From positions 8,071,851 to 8,135,850 of the forward strand of contig JAKZAN010000006.1 in the NCBI GenBank assembly GCA_023053545.1: a stretch of DNA of 64,000 nucleotides, given 5' to 3'. Source of the DNA: Lepidurus packardi (lineage: Eukaryota > Arthropoda > Branchiopoda > Notostraca > Triopsidae). Below are positions 11,986 to 23,500 of this stretch, piece by piece. A model generated the notes under the pieces. That model made no database searches and was not told the DNA's origin. It saw only the letters and a list, made by a program, of their open reading frames with translations. Numbering within the stretch: the stretch's first letter is position 1; every line of letters starts with the position of its first letter. Position numbers and translations under genes: made by a program.

Positions 11986-13018
11986 TTCCCGTAATGCCTG
12001 GTGGAAGCGATTCACAGCCTCGGACGTTACTTTGCAAAAATGTCTGTTTTCTTTTGTTCCTTGTTGACGTTAATACATTACTGCTAAATTAATACTGGCT
12101 TTTTTGGGAAATTACTTCCTGAAATGGTAGCGAAATAGGTGCATGCATCTTTATGTGAACAATACGAGAATTTATCTATCAGTCCGTCAGCCCTGCCGGT
12201 ATTAATTCTTCAATATCTACAACGGCTTTAATACCAGTTTCGGATGAAACTAAGAGCAAAAAAGTCTAGATAGTATTCCTAACTTCTACTGTGAATTCCT
12301 GTAGCCAATCAATTGCACTGTATATTCTGAGAGGTTCGAACAAATAATATTCCGGTATTACTCATGGATATTTGCTTTTGCCATTTTAAGGTCAGTAAAA
12401 CAGCAAACAATAAAACCGGTTAAAATTAGAATCACTCTACTTTGCTGAATTTGCATTACGCCTAATTAGATGACTGCAACAGGTACAAGAGGTAACACTA
12501 CTTTTCCGGCCAAGGACCAACCGGTTTTGTCTGTTAGGTCTCTTAGGGACGCGGTAGTGCTGGTAGTGGTAGTAACACGTCAAAGGCAACAACAAAATTT
12601 TGAAATGTGTGATCAAGGACGATGCCGCGACTAATTATACGAGCAGAACTGCTCACTTATAGTTACACACAACCATGTGTCAGTTATGAAACCCGGCGAA
12701 GCTAAATAATAAAGCTGACGTTACTGATAATCTTTCTTAGTTTAAAGGTAAAGGTTTAAAGTTCTTAAGGTTTAAAGGTCTTCTCTAATCGCAAGAATAC
12801 AATAATATAATAATCACAAGTAGGCCTATATAAAGACAATTCTTTTCTAATCACAACAGAAATTAAAATACGGTAGCATTAGTCATTGAACATTAGTTTA
12901 TAGAGTTGGTCTCCCTTCAATGTTAATTAAAAATGACCCACAAATAAACACTGTCTCAATATTAGAATTTCAAACAACCCTATTAAAAAATTATCTATAG
13001 CGTTAGTCAAATCTGAGT
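11986..13018. other. Intergenic spacer
   Basis: No gene recognised. A short Gly/Ser stretch around 12548-12575 (+ strand) could be a scrap of the glycine-rich family, but it has no splice context. The segment near 12738-12780 contains loose repeats of ggtttaaag. Confidence 0.35.
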
Positions 13019-13206
13019 CTACACGTAGCGCGTCGTGAATTTGCTGAGGCGATCACTGGTGCCTTGGGAGACTGTAAATCCACCTGAAATGAATTATTGA
13101 AAATTAGCCTTAACCTTAAATTAAGTTGGTCAAACCTTACTTGAAGAAGAACCATAACCAGTAGCAAAAGCGGCGTGGGGTCCAGTAGCACTACCAAATC
13201 CAGCAC
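13019..13206 (-). pseudogene. Relic of a small glycine-rich secreted gene
   Basis: On the minus strand a Gly/Ser/Ala-rich segment (GFGSATGPHAAFATGYG, within about 13141-13206) ends at a good donor (GTAAGG at 13135-13140). A phase-1 intron then joins it to 13019-13083, which encodes SGF... and a stop. The phase and the Ser-Gly junction match the last intron of genes A and B. Upstream in this frame there is a TGA and no signal-peptide exon that I can find, so this looks like a decayed, inverted third copy. An unrecognised 5' exon remains possible. Confidence 0.42.
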
Positions 13207-13996
13207 AGAACCCTTTATTTCAGAAGTGTCCGATGTTAGTTCTACTGAAGCCCCCTGCCAAAACTTTGTTTTTGAATGGATTGAATTTTTTTTCGTTTTT
13301 CCTCACACTGCGCTTCTAACTAATGTTTTTCAACCCAAGGGCAATGTTAGGGAAAACCCTCAATCCGTCAGACCCAATACCCAGGAACAATAAGGAGACA
13401 GAAATTATATCTCAAGAACTATAAATCCAACCAGTTTAGATGCACGTCCTTCAAAAACAAAGAAGTATTAAAAGCTACCATCATGGATGCGTAAAATTAA
13501 TCTCATGTATAGCGAAATCATCCTTTTGGATAGACAAGGCAGCATTTCGCGTTGAAATGTAACTCTTTTATGCATATAACATATTTAGATGGATATGTAT
13601 GGGTTATAACCACATATATTATAAGAAATAATGTAATGTGTATTATTACATTTATATGAAAGCCTGTGTACGGGAAAAGATACATTAGAAGGCTTTCATA
13701 ATGTGAACGTATAATGATTTATTTTAGCGTTTTTAACGAGAGTTACATAAATAAATTGTGTTACATAAACTTCCTTGATTCTTCATAATACGCACGGATG
13801 TAACTGGAGAGTGGATACTTTTCAAAGCCCAAAGCAGCTAAACAAGCTCACAAGGTCACTTGGTTTCACGATGGGAATCCCCAACCCCGAGGAGAACCAA
13901 AACAAAATTTCCATAGGTGTAGCCATTAGCCTACCAGGTATATATGCCAGCATCCACGCTACTAGAACTGGTTTCTGGTAATCATGATCCTTCGAG
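13207..13996. other. Intergenic spacer
   Basis: AT-rich, no exon recognised. The 3' part precedes the TATA box of gene B. Confidence 0.35.
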
Positions 13997-14004
13997 TATA
14001 AAAA
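13997..14004 (+). promoter_or_regulatory. TATA box of small glycine-rich gene B
   Basis: TATAAAAA about 73 bp upstream of the ATG at 14077, the same spacing as in gene A. Confidence 0.65.
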
Positions 14005-14076
14005 GGCTTAAGCTTTTCGGAAACTCACCACATTTCCTTTCCGTCCTTAAACGAAGAAACAGGCACCTATTTTATC

Positions 14077-14493
14077 ATGGCTCTGAATAAGTTGACGGTA
14101 TGAATTATTTTTAATTGATTTACAGTTTTAAAATTAATTTTCGTATTGCAGATTGTATGTTTTCTGGCTTTGGCTACTGTTTGCCTGGCTATGCCCCAAC
14201 GTTACCCCCAACGTTATGGAGGCTATGGAAATCAAGGTTACAGACCGTCTACTGCATCAGGAACCGGAGGTGGTTTTGCGAATACGGGTAGTAATTACGC
14301 ATCTGGAATCGGCACTGGTACTGGAACTGGCAATTTGGCTTCTTTCGGCGGCGGACTCGGTTTCGGCACAAGTAAGAACTCACATACTATCTATTGATCC
14401 AATTTTAGCGTTTTTTTGGAAACAGATTTGCAAATCCCAGGCGGTCCATCATATTCACAGAGCTTTGGCCAAGGTTTCGGAGGTGGTTACTAA
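14077..14493 (+). CDS. Small secreted Gly-rich protein B
   Basis: Exons 14077-14097, 14152-14371 and 14441-14493 encode 97 residues. The signal peptide MALNKLTIVCFLALATVCLA is split after codon 7 by a phase-0 intron, exactly as in gene A and in the long repeat-exon gene. The mature chain starts MPQRYPQRYGGYG and continues with Gly/Thr/Ser runs (GTGTGTGN, FGGGLGFGT). The final exon, Ser-Gly-Pro to GFGGGY-stop, follows a phase-1 intron. Paralogue of gene A, 2.5 kb upstream. Function unknown; extracellular structural protein is the simplest guess. Confidence 0.83.
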
Positions 14494-15866
14494 CATGTGT
14501 TTTGCTGCAATCCTAAAAAATAAAATCCTGAAATCTTAGACGAACGGAATTTATTTCAATTTTCTTATCCTTAACTGGTCCTGTATAAGAACAAATCCTT
14601 CCATTTCAGGTCATGTTATACAGTTTATATCATCTCTGGCTGCAGTATATAAAAAATTGGTTCCTCCGCGGCGCTTCTTCAGAAGCAAGGTTTTCAATAA
14701 TGGTATAGGAAAAGGTCTACGCAATAACAAAGAAAGATAACACAAAAGCCTCATAGCTACTAAACAATGAAAAATAAGACCGAGTAAAACGAGTGGCCTC
14801 AATACTCCAGCTATTTGTTATGCTTAATGTATTTCTCGTTGAGTGTTTTGAACACTAAGCTCAATACGACTAAGCGTTTGTCCAAAGCATTTATTGCAGC
14901 GTATATCTGCTTACCTACAACATATAAAATAAATGTTTACTTAGTTTTTCACTGTTGAATGACTGCTATAGGCAACCTGGAGTAACACTGTAACTCCGGC
15001 CTACGTAAGTTACATTTTTTCTGTGTCTTATAGTATTGTACGGAACTTGCGAGCTCAGTGCAACACTTCCTAGTACAAGAACGTCAGTATTAGAAACGTT
15101 GGGTTGGTGCGAAGCCAAATCTAGTGGTGTTTCCCAACTAAGGCTAAAAGTTTTTCCCTGAACAAAAATCTCAACTTGTACTGCTGGGTACAATTCACTA
15201 ACGAAATTGTTTCACATTTGTATCGTGTTACTGGTCGTACACAATGCTTCGTATTACGTGCTCTTTCAGACCTTTCACTAACTACTGTACTTGATACTAA
15301 CTACTGAACTTCCATAGATAAATGGAATTAGATAGGTTGTAAGCTTAATAAGTTTATTCCCATATCTTAATTTACCCTTTTCATGCTGAAAAAGTAGACA
15401 GAAGTACATCATTAAGTTGAGGTTAATTATGAAAAATAAGTCGGTTCCTTGGGATGTTAGAAGCTATATTGGGTATATCATTAATATTCAGGTTTGAAAA
15501 ACCTGGCTCGGGTACGCATTAACTATAGTGCGCCGGAAACAACCCGGCTACACCAGCACGGTAAACACAAAAATAAGCAATCTTTTTAATGCTACTACCA
15601 CGCTGTTTGTAATTTTGTATAGCTAAATTACTATGTATAGATAACGAATTCGTGATCCCTTCTACAGTTGAGTTTTGCAACCGTCATACTGGAGAAAAAT
15701 CTCCCCAGAAATTCAGATCAAAAGGTTTTTCCTGTGCGAGCGCTATGCGGGCAAGCCTTCCTACTAATCACCGGCGCCCTTAAATCCCTACATCAGCACT
15801 TGAAGTAAAAGCGGGAATTTCCCCCCCCCCCCCTAAACCTTCTCTCTCTTGGAAGAATCCTGAGAT
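14494..15866. other. Gene B poly(A) signal and intergenic spacer
   Basis: AATAAA at 14519-14524, 26 bp after the gene B stop, is a likely polyadenylation signal. The rest, up to the transposon insertion site, holds no exon I can recognise; a run of C lies at about 15822-15833. Confidence 0.45.
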
Positions 15867-15869
15867 TTA

Positions 15870-15893
15870 TAGCGTTTTCAACTGGGAACACTG
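15870..15893 (+). repeat. Left terminal inverted repeat of the Harbinger element
   Basis: Starts TAGCGTTTTCAACTGGGA and pairs with 18969-18992 with one mismatch (position 19). Preceded by the TTA target duplicate. Confidence 0.93.
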
Positions 15894-16011
15894 AGTGGCG
15901 TTTGAGTGTTGCACCAGGAACTCAGTTTTTTGCCCTGTGACGTCACAACAAAACCCAGTTAAAACTGGGTTAGTGGAACGGGTACCACTGTTTTCATTCT
16001 CGCTTGTAAAC

Positions 16012-16854
16012 ATGGCTGACGCAATGTGTTTTACTTTTAATGATTTTGTCCGTAACGAAAGCGGCGAGTTGGCTATGAATGGAAATGATTTCCTATGTGC
16101 AGTTGTAGTTAATGGTACACAATTTTCTTGTAATATGTATATATAAATATAATTCTTATCTGATACATCTTTAGGACAATATCAAATTCAAGCGCTATCA
16201 AGACAGCGCTTGGGTGAACTTGGAATACTTGAAAGTGAAGCTGATGAAGCTGATGATATATCTCTGACTGTCCCTACTGCTAATATGAAGAATGAGTGGT
16301 TGGAAGGAGAGACACGATTTCTTCTCAATAAATACCATGAATACATGGACCAGATTGGGCCCCTAAGGAAGTTTCGGAACAAGAAGTCCATGTGGGAGAG
16401 AATTTCGCAAGATCTTGTCGAGATTTCATCTTTAAAAAGCGGCTTGCAGTGTGAAAACCGGTACAAAACACTCATGAAACGTAAGAAGGGTGCTGTTGAT
16501 GCCAACAAGATGACCGGCAATACCAGGACCTCGATTGCATACGAAGAAGAATTGAGTAAGTTGGCTGCCCTTGATGATTCCATTGAACCGGAGGTAAGAC
16601 GAGGTGTTGGTATTGTTCAATATAAAAAAGACGCCAATACCTTGGAAAAGGAACCGCGTGTTGTGTCGCCCAACGCATGGTTGAGTTCGCCGGAGGAAGA
16701 ACCTGTCTCAAAGAAAGGAAAGTACTCTACCACACAGAGTTTAATACTTCAGGTGCTTCAGGAGAAACAAGTTTCTTCGAAGATAAAAGAAGAATTGAAG
16801 CAGGAGCGCCACAAAGAGCGTTTAGCATTAATTAAATCCCTCTTTGAAAAATAA
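16012..16854 (+). CDS. Harbinger Myb/SANT-like DNA-binding protein
   Basis: Exons 16012-16114 and 16175-16854 (60-bp intron) encode about 260 residues. The centre holds a Myb/SANT-like (trihelix/MADF-type) domain: the first helix begins at the Trp of NEWLEGETRFLLNKYHEY, the second includes MWERISQDL, and the third includes CENRYKTLMKRKKG, with the regularly spaced aromatic residues of the fold. The C-terminal third is a charged helix (EELKQERHKERLALIKSLFE), probably for multimerisation. It acts with the transposase encoded on the opposite strand of the same element. I chose the ATG at 16012 because it is the first in the upstream exon and the splice restores frame. The frame is fully open. 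Confidence 0.85.
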
Positions 16855-17388
16855 ATACTTGTTTGCTAGTCCCTATTTGCTCTGATTGTTTGTGATTGAA
16901 GAATACGAAAATAACAGTAAAAGGCTCGTTTAACACTCGTTCATTGCCCGTTCAAAGCTCGTCTCTATAAGACTCGTTTTTTGTAGCAATTGGAAAATCA
17001 TTTGTTCTCAATTTTGTGATTTTATATGGGTATTCTTATAATAGAGTTTTTTGCATACGTCGTTTTTCTTTCGTGATTTATTGTACTGGTGATTTTAGAT
17101 AAATGATTTACAAAGGTGATTTAAAACTGCTGCCTTGTGGAGTCTGTGAAGGTCGCAAATGTTCTGAAAACCAAAGTAATGATTGTCCGAATATTCACTG
17201 TTTGCTCAATGCACAAAAACTAAAGTGTTGTAAGAATTTTGTCCAAGAGATAATTGTATTCAGTGATATGGCATCACTTGAATTTTCCCATGTTCTTTGA
17301 GTATAGCAACGTTTAATTTTAAAATACAAGTTTTGCAGAAAATTGCGTTAGAACGAAAATTTGTACACCTTATAATTCAAGGAAAATA

Positions 17389-18740
17389 TTAACCAGCCAT
17401 TTGCAAGGCAATGCGCTGCCGCTTTGCTTCTCCAAACTGCCGTGATGGTGCTTCCTGATGGCTGCCATCGGGTGGGTGGTTTTCGTCAATAGAGTTGCTG
17501 TCTACGATGTCCGCATCAAAATCATCCGTCAAGTCATTGAATCGTATGCACAAATTGTGCAGTACACAACAAGAAATTATGAACTTGGAAATTTTATCAA
17601 CAGAATGGAATTCGAGGTGCATTAGTTGTCGGAATCTCTGCTTTAAGATTCCAAAGGCATTTTCAATTACGACCCTTGTTGAACATAGCTTGCGATTGAA
17701 GCCTTGCTGCTGAGGGGTCAAGTTTCCAAAATTTGTATAAGGAGTTAACAGCCATTCGGATAAAGGGTATGCTGAATCTCCTGAACAAAACTGTTAATAT
17801 TTTAGTTACAGATTTAAACGTTTACCCAGAAGATGGTAATCCCCGCCGTTGCAGATTACCGGCAAGTCGTTCGAAATAAACGACAACTTGTAGACCCTGG
17901 CGTCATGAATTTTACTGGAGGTTCCCGTGAATACGTCAATAAATGATTTGTTTGCATCGCAGATGCCTTGTAAAGTTACGGACAGCTGGTCATGACGATT
18001 TATATATGTTGACCGTATTTTATGGACAGGTTTTCTAATGGATATATAGCTTCCATCAATACACCCAAGCACACCGGGGAACCCAGAAATCTAGAAACAT
18101 TTTCTGCATAGCCTCTTATGCTGTAATATATAAGTATTTACCCTTTGAAATTCGTCCGCTACTTTTTGTTTAGCTTCCGAAGTGCGAGGGAAACATATAT
18201 ATTCCGGAGCGATTTCAACCAGGAAATTCATTACTCTTTCTACTTGGTTAAACAAGGATGACTCTCCAATACCAAACCGCCCAGCGGTATCTCGCAGACA
18301 CGATTTATTACCTGCAAACCTATAAAATCATCCCTTAAAATCTACATAGAAACATTTTAGGACATTACCATAAGAAAGACAAAATATGGTTGTCTGCTGA
18401 GTTTGGTGGGCTTCCCCCTTTTTCGTGACAATTCGGGTAATGCGAAGAATTGGCAAATAAGTAAATAAGCCGGTTACACACCCGCTGCGACATTCGGAAA
18501 TTTTTCCTAAACTAAAAAGCAGTACTCTTAAACGGATAACGTAAACATATCATAACTATAATTTACCTCTTCTTCTGAGTACAACCCTATAATGAATTCG
18601 TAATTTTGTATTTTCGGCCTCGGAATTTTTGAATCCAAAAGTAGCACCGCAACAAGTTCGTCAGTATCACTTTCACTTGAACTAGATTATGAAATTTCCT
18701 CTAAAAGGAGATACTGTTTTTGTTTAACATTGAGACTCAT
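17389..18740 (-). pseudogene. Harbinger DDE transposase (HARBI1-type), one nonsense codon
   Basis: Exons in transcript order 18567-18740, 18369-18511, 18142-18319, 17826-18090 and 17389-17780 join in phase to 384 codons. The helix-turn-helix region (LRDTAGRFGIGESS) precedes a DDE nuclease fold of the DDE_Tnp_4 type. Likely catalytic residues are all present: Asp in LGCIDGSYISI, Asp in LLGDSAYPL (split by an intron) and Glu in VVIENAFGILKQRF. The first exon has an in-frame TAA at 18687-18689, so the product cannot be made from the ATG at 18740. Re-initiation at the Met in NFRMSQRV would keep the HTH and catalytic core. It is therefore nearly intact: either a lightly damaged copy or one producing an N-truncated protein. 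Domestication is unlikely because TIRs and TSD are intact. Confidence 0.85.
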
Positions 18741-18810
18741 ATTTGGCGCCAAAAGTTACAGCACGTAAACCCAGCACTGACAAAATAGTCAGTGCAGCAA
18801 AAGTTGCCTT

Positions 18811-18896
18811 GTTGTCAACTGACTCAGTGCGCCCTGCCCCAGTTGAACACGTTGTTGTCAACTGACTCAGTGCGCCCTGCCCCAGTTGAACACGTT
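18811..18896. repeat. 43-bp direct duplication in the right subterminal region of the transposon
   Basis: Two adjacent copies, starting at 18811 and 18854, of a unit beginning gttgtcaactgactcagtgc and ending ccccagttgaacacgtt. It includes the AGTTGAA motif that also occurs in the terminal repeats. Confidence 0.85.
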
Positions 18897-18968
18897 CAGT
18901 GCTACCGCACCGTACAGCACTTAGCAGTTGAATACGTTTCTGGCACTCAGTGCTAGGAAATGTTGCAC

Positions 18969-18992
18969 CAGTGCTCCCAGTTGAAAACGCTA
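18969..18992 (-). repeat. Right terminal inverted repeat of the Harbinger element
   Basis: Reverse complement of the left end; followed directly by TTA at 18993-18995. Confidence 0.93.
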
Positions 18993-18995
18993 TTA

Positions 18996-20582
18996 GTCAT
19001 AACTGCCCGATTACCCCAAACGCCAATCCCCCCAAACACAAACGTTATGCTTCATGCTCCTAGCTAATCGAATCCTCTAAGACCATCAACCCTCTCTCCG
19101 AAAATTCCAAGGACATTAAGAAAAACGTACGTCTCCTGATACTGAAGAAATGGCTGCAAGAGAGATGGGCTAATACTGAATAGGGCTAATAGATGGGGAA
19201 ATACTGAAGAGAGATGGTCTACCTCGGACTCCCCCTGATACGTGACTTACAGATTTCGCATTCTCTACGACCTATCTGTAAATACAACCAAGACAGAATA
19301 ACTATTTCTACGATGATCAAGCTAAGAACCCTTCATTTCCGACAAAGACATTCCTTTATCGCATAAAGATGACACAGGGCTCACACTACATTTGCGACCA
19401 CTACTTCCACTGCAGACTTGTCAAGAGAACTAAAGCTATCTTACTAGACCTCCCTAAACTCCGTATTAACTTTAACCCGCAGACAATGCTGACAAACCCA
19501 ATCCAATTTCAAGCAATAAAAGCCTTTGCAAACTCTGCCTTATCAATCCTTCAACTGTCCCCTAACCGAGCGTGACGCCATCTTTAAATAATCCACAGAC
19601 GGGTTGACAACCCCAATCGCATTTGTCCCCTCTGAGTGATCAGAACGATTGTAAAGTATGCATGCTCTCTTTCTTAAAGAGACGCATGATTGAATGTATG
19701 AATGTATGGTGTACTTGACTGATGGGTATAACTTTAATTAAAATACAAAGACGGCAATAAGCAAAGCTCACCCCGAGATATAATGTTTTTAAAAAATTTT
19801 TAGAAGACGACCTATAGAACTATGTCTATGGAGTTGTGCTACTAACACGACAACTCTATGGATACAGATCTGTATAGTATACAGTCAAGTACATACAAAC
19901 CTCGACTTTCCTAGTGACATCACCATGCAATCTAGTTTTTGAACTCGTTCCCTTGATGCCACCAATTCCCTTTGAATTTGAAAAGACGAAAAGCAGGTAA
20001 GACCCACTGGGTGGATAACCTCTGCGAGCCGTTTCTACAATGTTAACCAAACCCAGTTGTACGCACTGTCGGGTCACACAAATCCAGATAAACGAGCACA
20101 ACACCCGAAGTCTACCAAACCGCAGATAAACCTTTGTCAAGAAATAAGAAAACAAGACAGAAACTAGGGCAGCGGTAGCTTGTCAAATCTAGACTCTTTT
20201 CTCACTTAGTATACCGGAAACGAAATTGCGGCAACTTCGACAGGGAATCTTGCCTGATTAAAAACTGCATATTACAACATTTGTTGAAAACTTGTTTAGT
20301 CTTAATATGACGACTTCACACGACGACAATAAAAGACGTTGTTTTATATACACAGTACATCCTTTGAACGGTAAACACTCAGAACCTTCCTAATAGGGCA
20401 ACACTATAATCGGCTGGAGAAATCTAAAATTGTCCTAGAAAAACAACTGTACCAACCTGAAATGCACTGAAGTACAAAGAAAGCTTCTGGTTGAAGTTTT
20501 GTATTCATCACACCCTTTACAGTTCTGAATTATATAGCAAGAGTATTCATATTTATGGGGAAAAAAGAAAGAATTACGCCAG
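18996..20582. other. Spacer between transposon and golgin gene, with a retroelement-like relic
   Basis: No functional gene recognised. The part at about 19370-19700 resembles the end of a decayed non-LTR retrotransposon (listed separately). Confidence 0.4.
19370..19710 (+). mobile_element. Possible 3' end of a degenerate non-LTR retrotransposon
   Basis: The frame 19369-19575 reads like the C-terminal tail after a reverse transcriptase: His/Cys spacing in HYICDHYFHCRLVK, then leucine-rich helices ending AIKAFANSALSIL. Upstream frames are broken by stops. Downstream there is a short A/T-rich tail with the repeat gaatgtatgaatgtatg (19693-19709), as at 3' ends of some LINE families. The assignment rests on general character only. 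Confidence 0.33.
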
Positions 20583-23500
20583 CTACTTGGTTCTGTCCTG
20601 TAACACATCTCGTAGTATTGTTGGTGCATTCCTACTCGGAATCAGTTCCATTTCCAAGCTCGGCGCCATAGGATGCACCGAGGAATGTCCTGTATTGCTT
20701 TGTTGAACCTATCAAAAAAGTACCATTAATAAAAGATTAGAGTTAACGCATTGCCAACGTACTTCTTTTTGTAGCGTACTCGAAGCCATTTGCTCAGCCG
20801 GTAACTTCGGAGTAATCTGGGGTTGGGACTCGGCTTGCAAAAATCGGATAAATGCCTCCGACAAAGACTACACATAAATACAGACGATTAACGAAAAACA
20901 GTAGAACAGAAAAGAGTAAATACCTTTTCCAGATTTTCAGCCGAACTGTCTGTGGACTGCGACGGTTGACGAATTCTATTAGCAGCTCCACGCAATAGTG
21001 CCGCTCCCCAACCAAGGGTAGTCGCTGTACTCGCATCAGCTCCTGTTTTGGCCCGCTCTTCACCACTGAAGTCTAACACGGTGGCAATGATACGCAAAAC
21101 TTCGGTTCGCTTGGCCGGTGGTGCCATAAAATAGCCCACCACCAAGTTTTTTACCAAGAAACGATCCACTTTCCCACCTTGATTAGCGGAAAGATCATCC
21201 TTTTCTTTGCGCATCCGTTCCAGCTCCGATTCTTTCTGCTTAACTGTCACAAGAAAAAAAAAATAAAAAATGAAGGTTTTATTCTCTTTCCAACCAAAAT
21301 GGAGACCATGACTCGAGCTCCTGAAAAACATTTCAGGTTTCAAAAATAAGGACTATAAAGGGGAATTGGGCATACCACGAGGAGAGTGTTACAGAAGTAC
21401 TGGTATCGATAAGTCCAACCAGTACCTGATGTAATACTCACACCAAGGCAGCCATGCACATACAACATTCAGCAATCATTACTTAAAAATTATACTAGAT
21501 ACAACTAAACAAATCATGCTTCAGTTTGTCCGAGCTTATTAAAAGGCAATACAAGTTTAAGAGACATTATAAAAGTACTGTCAAAGTGCCTAGCTTAGAT
21601 TGTGAGCTTAGTTAATGAATCAGCCTCAGAAAAGGTTTACAGAAACAATTAGTAAATAGGTAAAGTTGAAAAGAAGGTTAGCGTAGCATTTTGGTAGCAT
21701 CCATCACATCTCACGTGACACTCCGAGAGACCGACACTCTCTCAGAGTTACCGCATGAGATTAAACGGACAGCAACCGGGGTTATTGGCTTACAGCCCAC
21801 AGAGTATTAATTTACGTACGGAACGCAAACGGTAATTCACATTTCTACGTCGAACCGTGCACGCCCGCATGTTCAAAGCACCAGAAAAAACGCGATATGT
21901 TCCCCAACGCCAAGAACACAAGCAGAAGCAAAAAAGTCCCTTTTACATGTGCTGATAACCCCAACTGATAACCAAACTTTTAAACAGCGAAAGCAAATGA
22001 AAGGGATCAGTCAAGAGCCTACACGACTGCAATGCGAAGTCATGCGAAACCAAAGTGCGTAACTTAAAAATAAGTACATTCAGTACAGCAAGGCGTGAAC
22101 TGAAAAGGTACAAGACCAAACTAAATATAACGATAATGGTTTCAAAAAATGAAACATGATGCGGTGCTAGGCGCCTGCAACTGTTGCATATCAACGGGTA
22201 GTCTGGGATGGGAACAGCCCAGAATTACCTGCTGATATTTAACAGTTACAGTCAAACCGAAAAATAGACGTGCAAAACATCCATTGTAGGCAAAACCCAA
22301 GTGAGAAGAAAAACAAAAAACGCGCCAAATGAAAAAGTCTGTATTATAGTTACCTTCCTCCCTCAAAGCTGATAACTGAGCAGACTTGGCATCAAACTGC
22401 TGTGTTAAGCGCGCAGCAGCTTCTAAGCCCACTTGGGCTTCTGAAAACTTGGCATGTAAGGCTTGGACTTCTTGTTTTAACTGATCTTCACGTTTTTCAA
22501 CTACAAACACCTTGCGTTTCCACTCCAGCGCAGCTGCATCCAGGTCTCGTTCCTTTTCTGTAGAAAGCCCAAAATGAATTACGACATTATCTTTTCATAA
22601 ACAATGCCCCTTTTCGTTTTGCTTTTACTTTAAATACCTTTTTGAAACTGTTCAAGCACCAACTGTAAGTTGGCAAGGCTCAGTACATGTTGACGAGTTT
22701 CTTCCTGTGCTTTTCTCCGGGACGCTTCTTCCTCGCTAATTTTCAACTTGAGCTGATGAACTTGCTCTTGGAGAGCGTCAGCTTGTAGAACAGCGCGTTG
22801 ACTGGCACCGCTAAGTGCTGTCTGTCGTTTCCTAAGCTGATCTTCAGCCTTGTCCAACTTCTGCTTTAATTCGGCAGTGCGTTGCTCAGTCTTCAATGCT
22901 TCGTGGGTGTAACTTTCCTCTACCGATACCAAATGCTCGGTAAGGCGCGTCACTTCCGTTTCTAACCGCTGCACCTTGCTGAAATTGGCCTCCAACTATA
23001 GAAAGAAGAACTTCAGTTTAAATCCGGGTGACATTCTTGACACCACTACCTCAATTTTTACCGTCTGAAGCTGATAACGTGCTTCCTCCAGCTCTTGCTC
23101 TGCTTTGGACCTTTCGCCTTCCAGCATAACGCTATGCTGCTGTAATGCGTCACATTTATCCTGGGTTTTAGTGAGCTGATCTTGCAGTGCCATAACTTAA
23201 AAAAATCTCCCATAAGCCTGCTATTCGCTAAAGTCTTAATAAAAAACATACCCGTATCCCCGTCAGTTTGCTTTTCTTGCATAAGAGCCATCAAACGTTG
23301 CACTTCGGCATGATAAGTCAAAGATTCCTGGTGCTTTTGTTGCACCGCGGTGACTAACTGTTCCCTATCGCTCTGGAATTCTTGTAAGGAGGCTAGAAGG
23401 TGATCTTTTTCCTGACGCAAACGGACAAGTTCTTCTATGGAGGCGCTTAAATGCGTTCTTACATCTTCGGCTTCAATACGTTCCTGGTCAAGCTTAGCTT

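Larger units (their letters stand above)
15870..18992. mobile_element. Complete Harbinger/PIF DNA transposon
   Basis: A 3,123-bp element with 24-bp terminal inverted repeats (one mismatch), flanked by the 3-bp direct repeat TTA at 15867-15869 and 18993-18995; a TWA target duplication is the hallmark of the superfamily. It carries the two expected convergent genes: a Myb/SANT-like DNA-binding protein (+) and a DDE transposase of the HARBI1 type (-). In known Harbingers the Myb-like protein imports the transposase into the nucleus and helps it bind the ends. The intact ends, TSD and long open frames suggest a recent insertion, although the transposase has one stop near its N-terminus. Confidence 0.95.

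Noticed and set aside
16210-16854. Myb-like protein as a stand-alone host transcription factor
   Set aside because: It lies inside intact TIRs and TSD together with the Harbinger transposase, so it belongs to the element.
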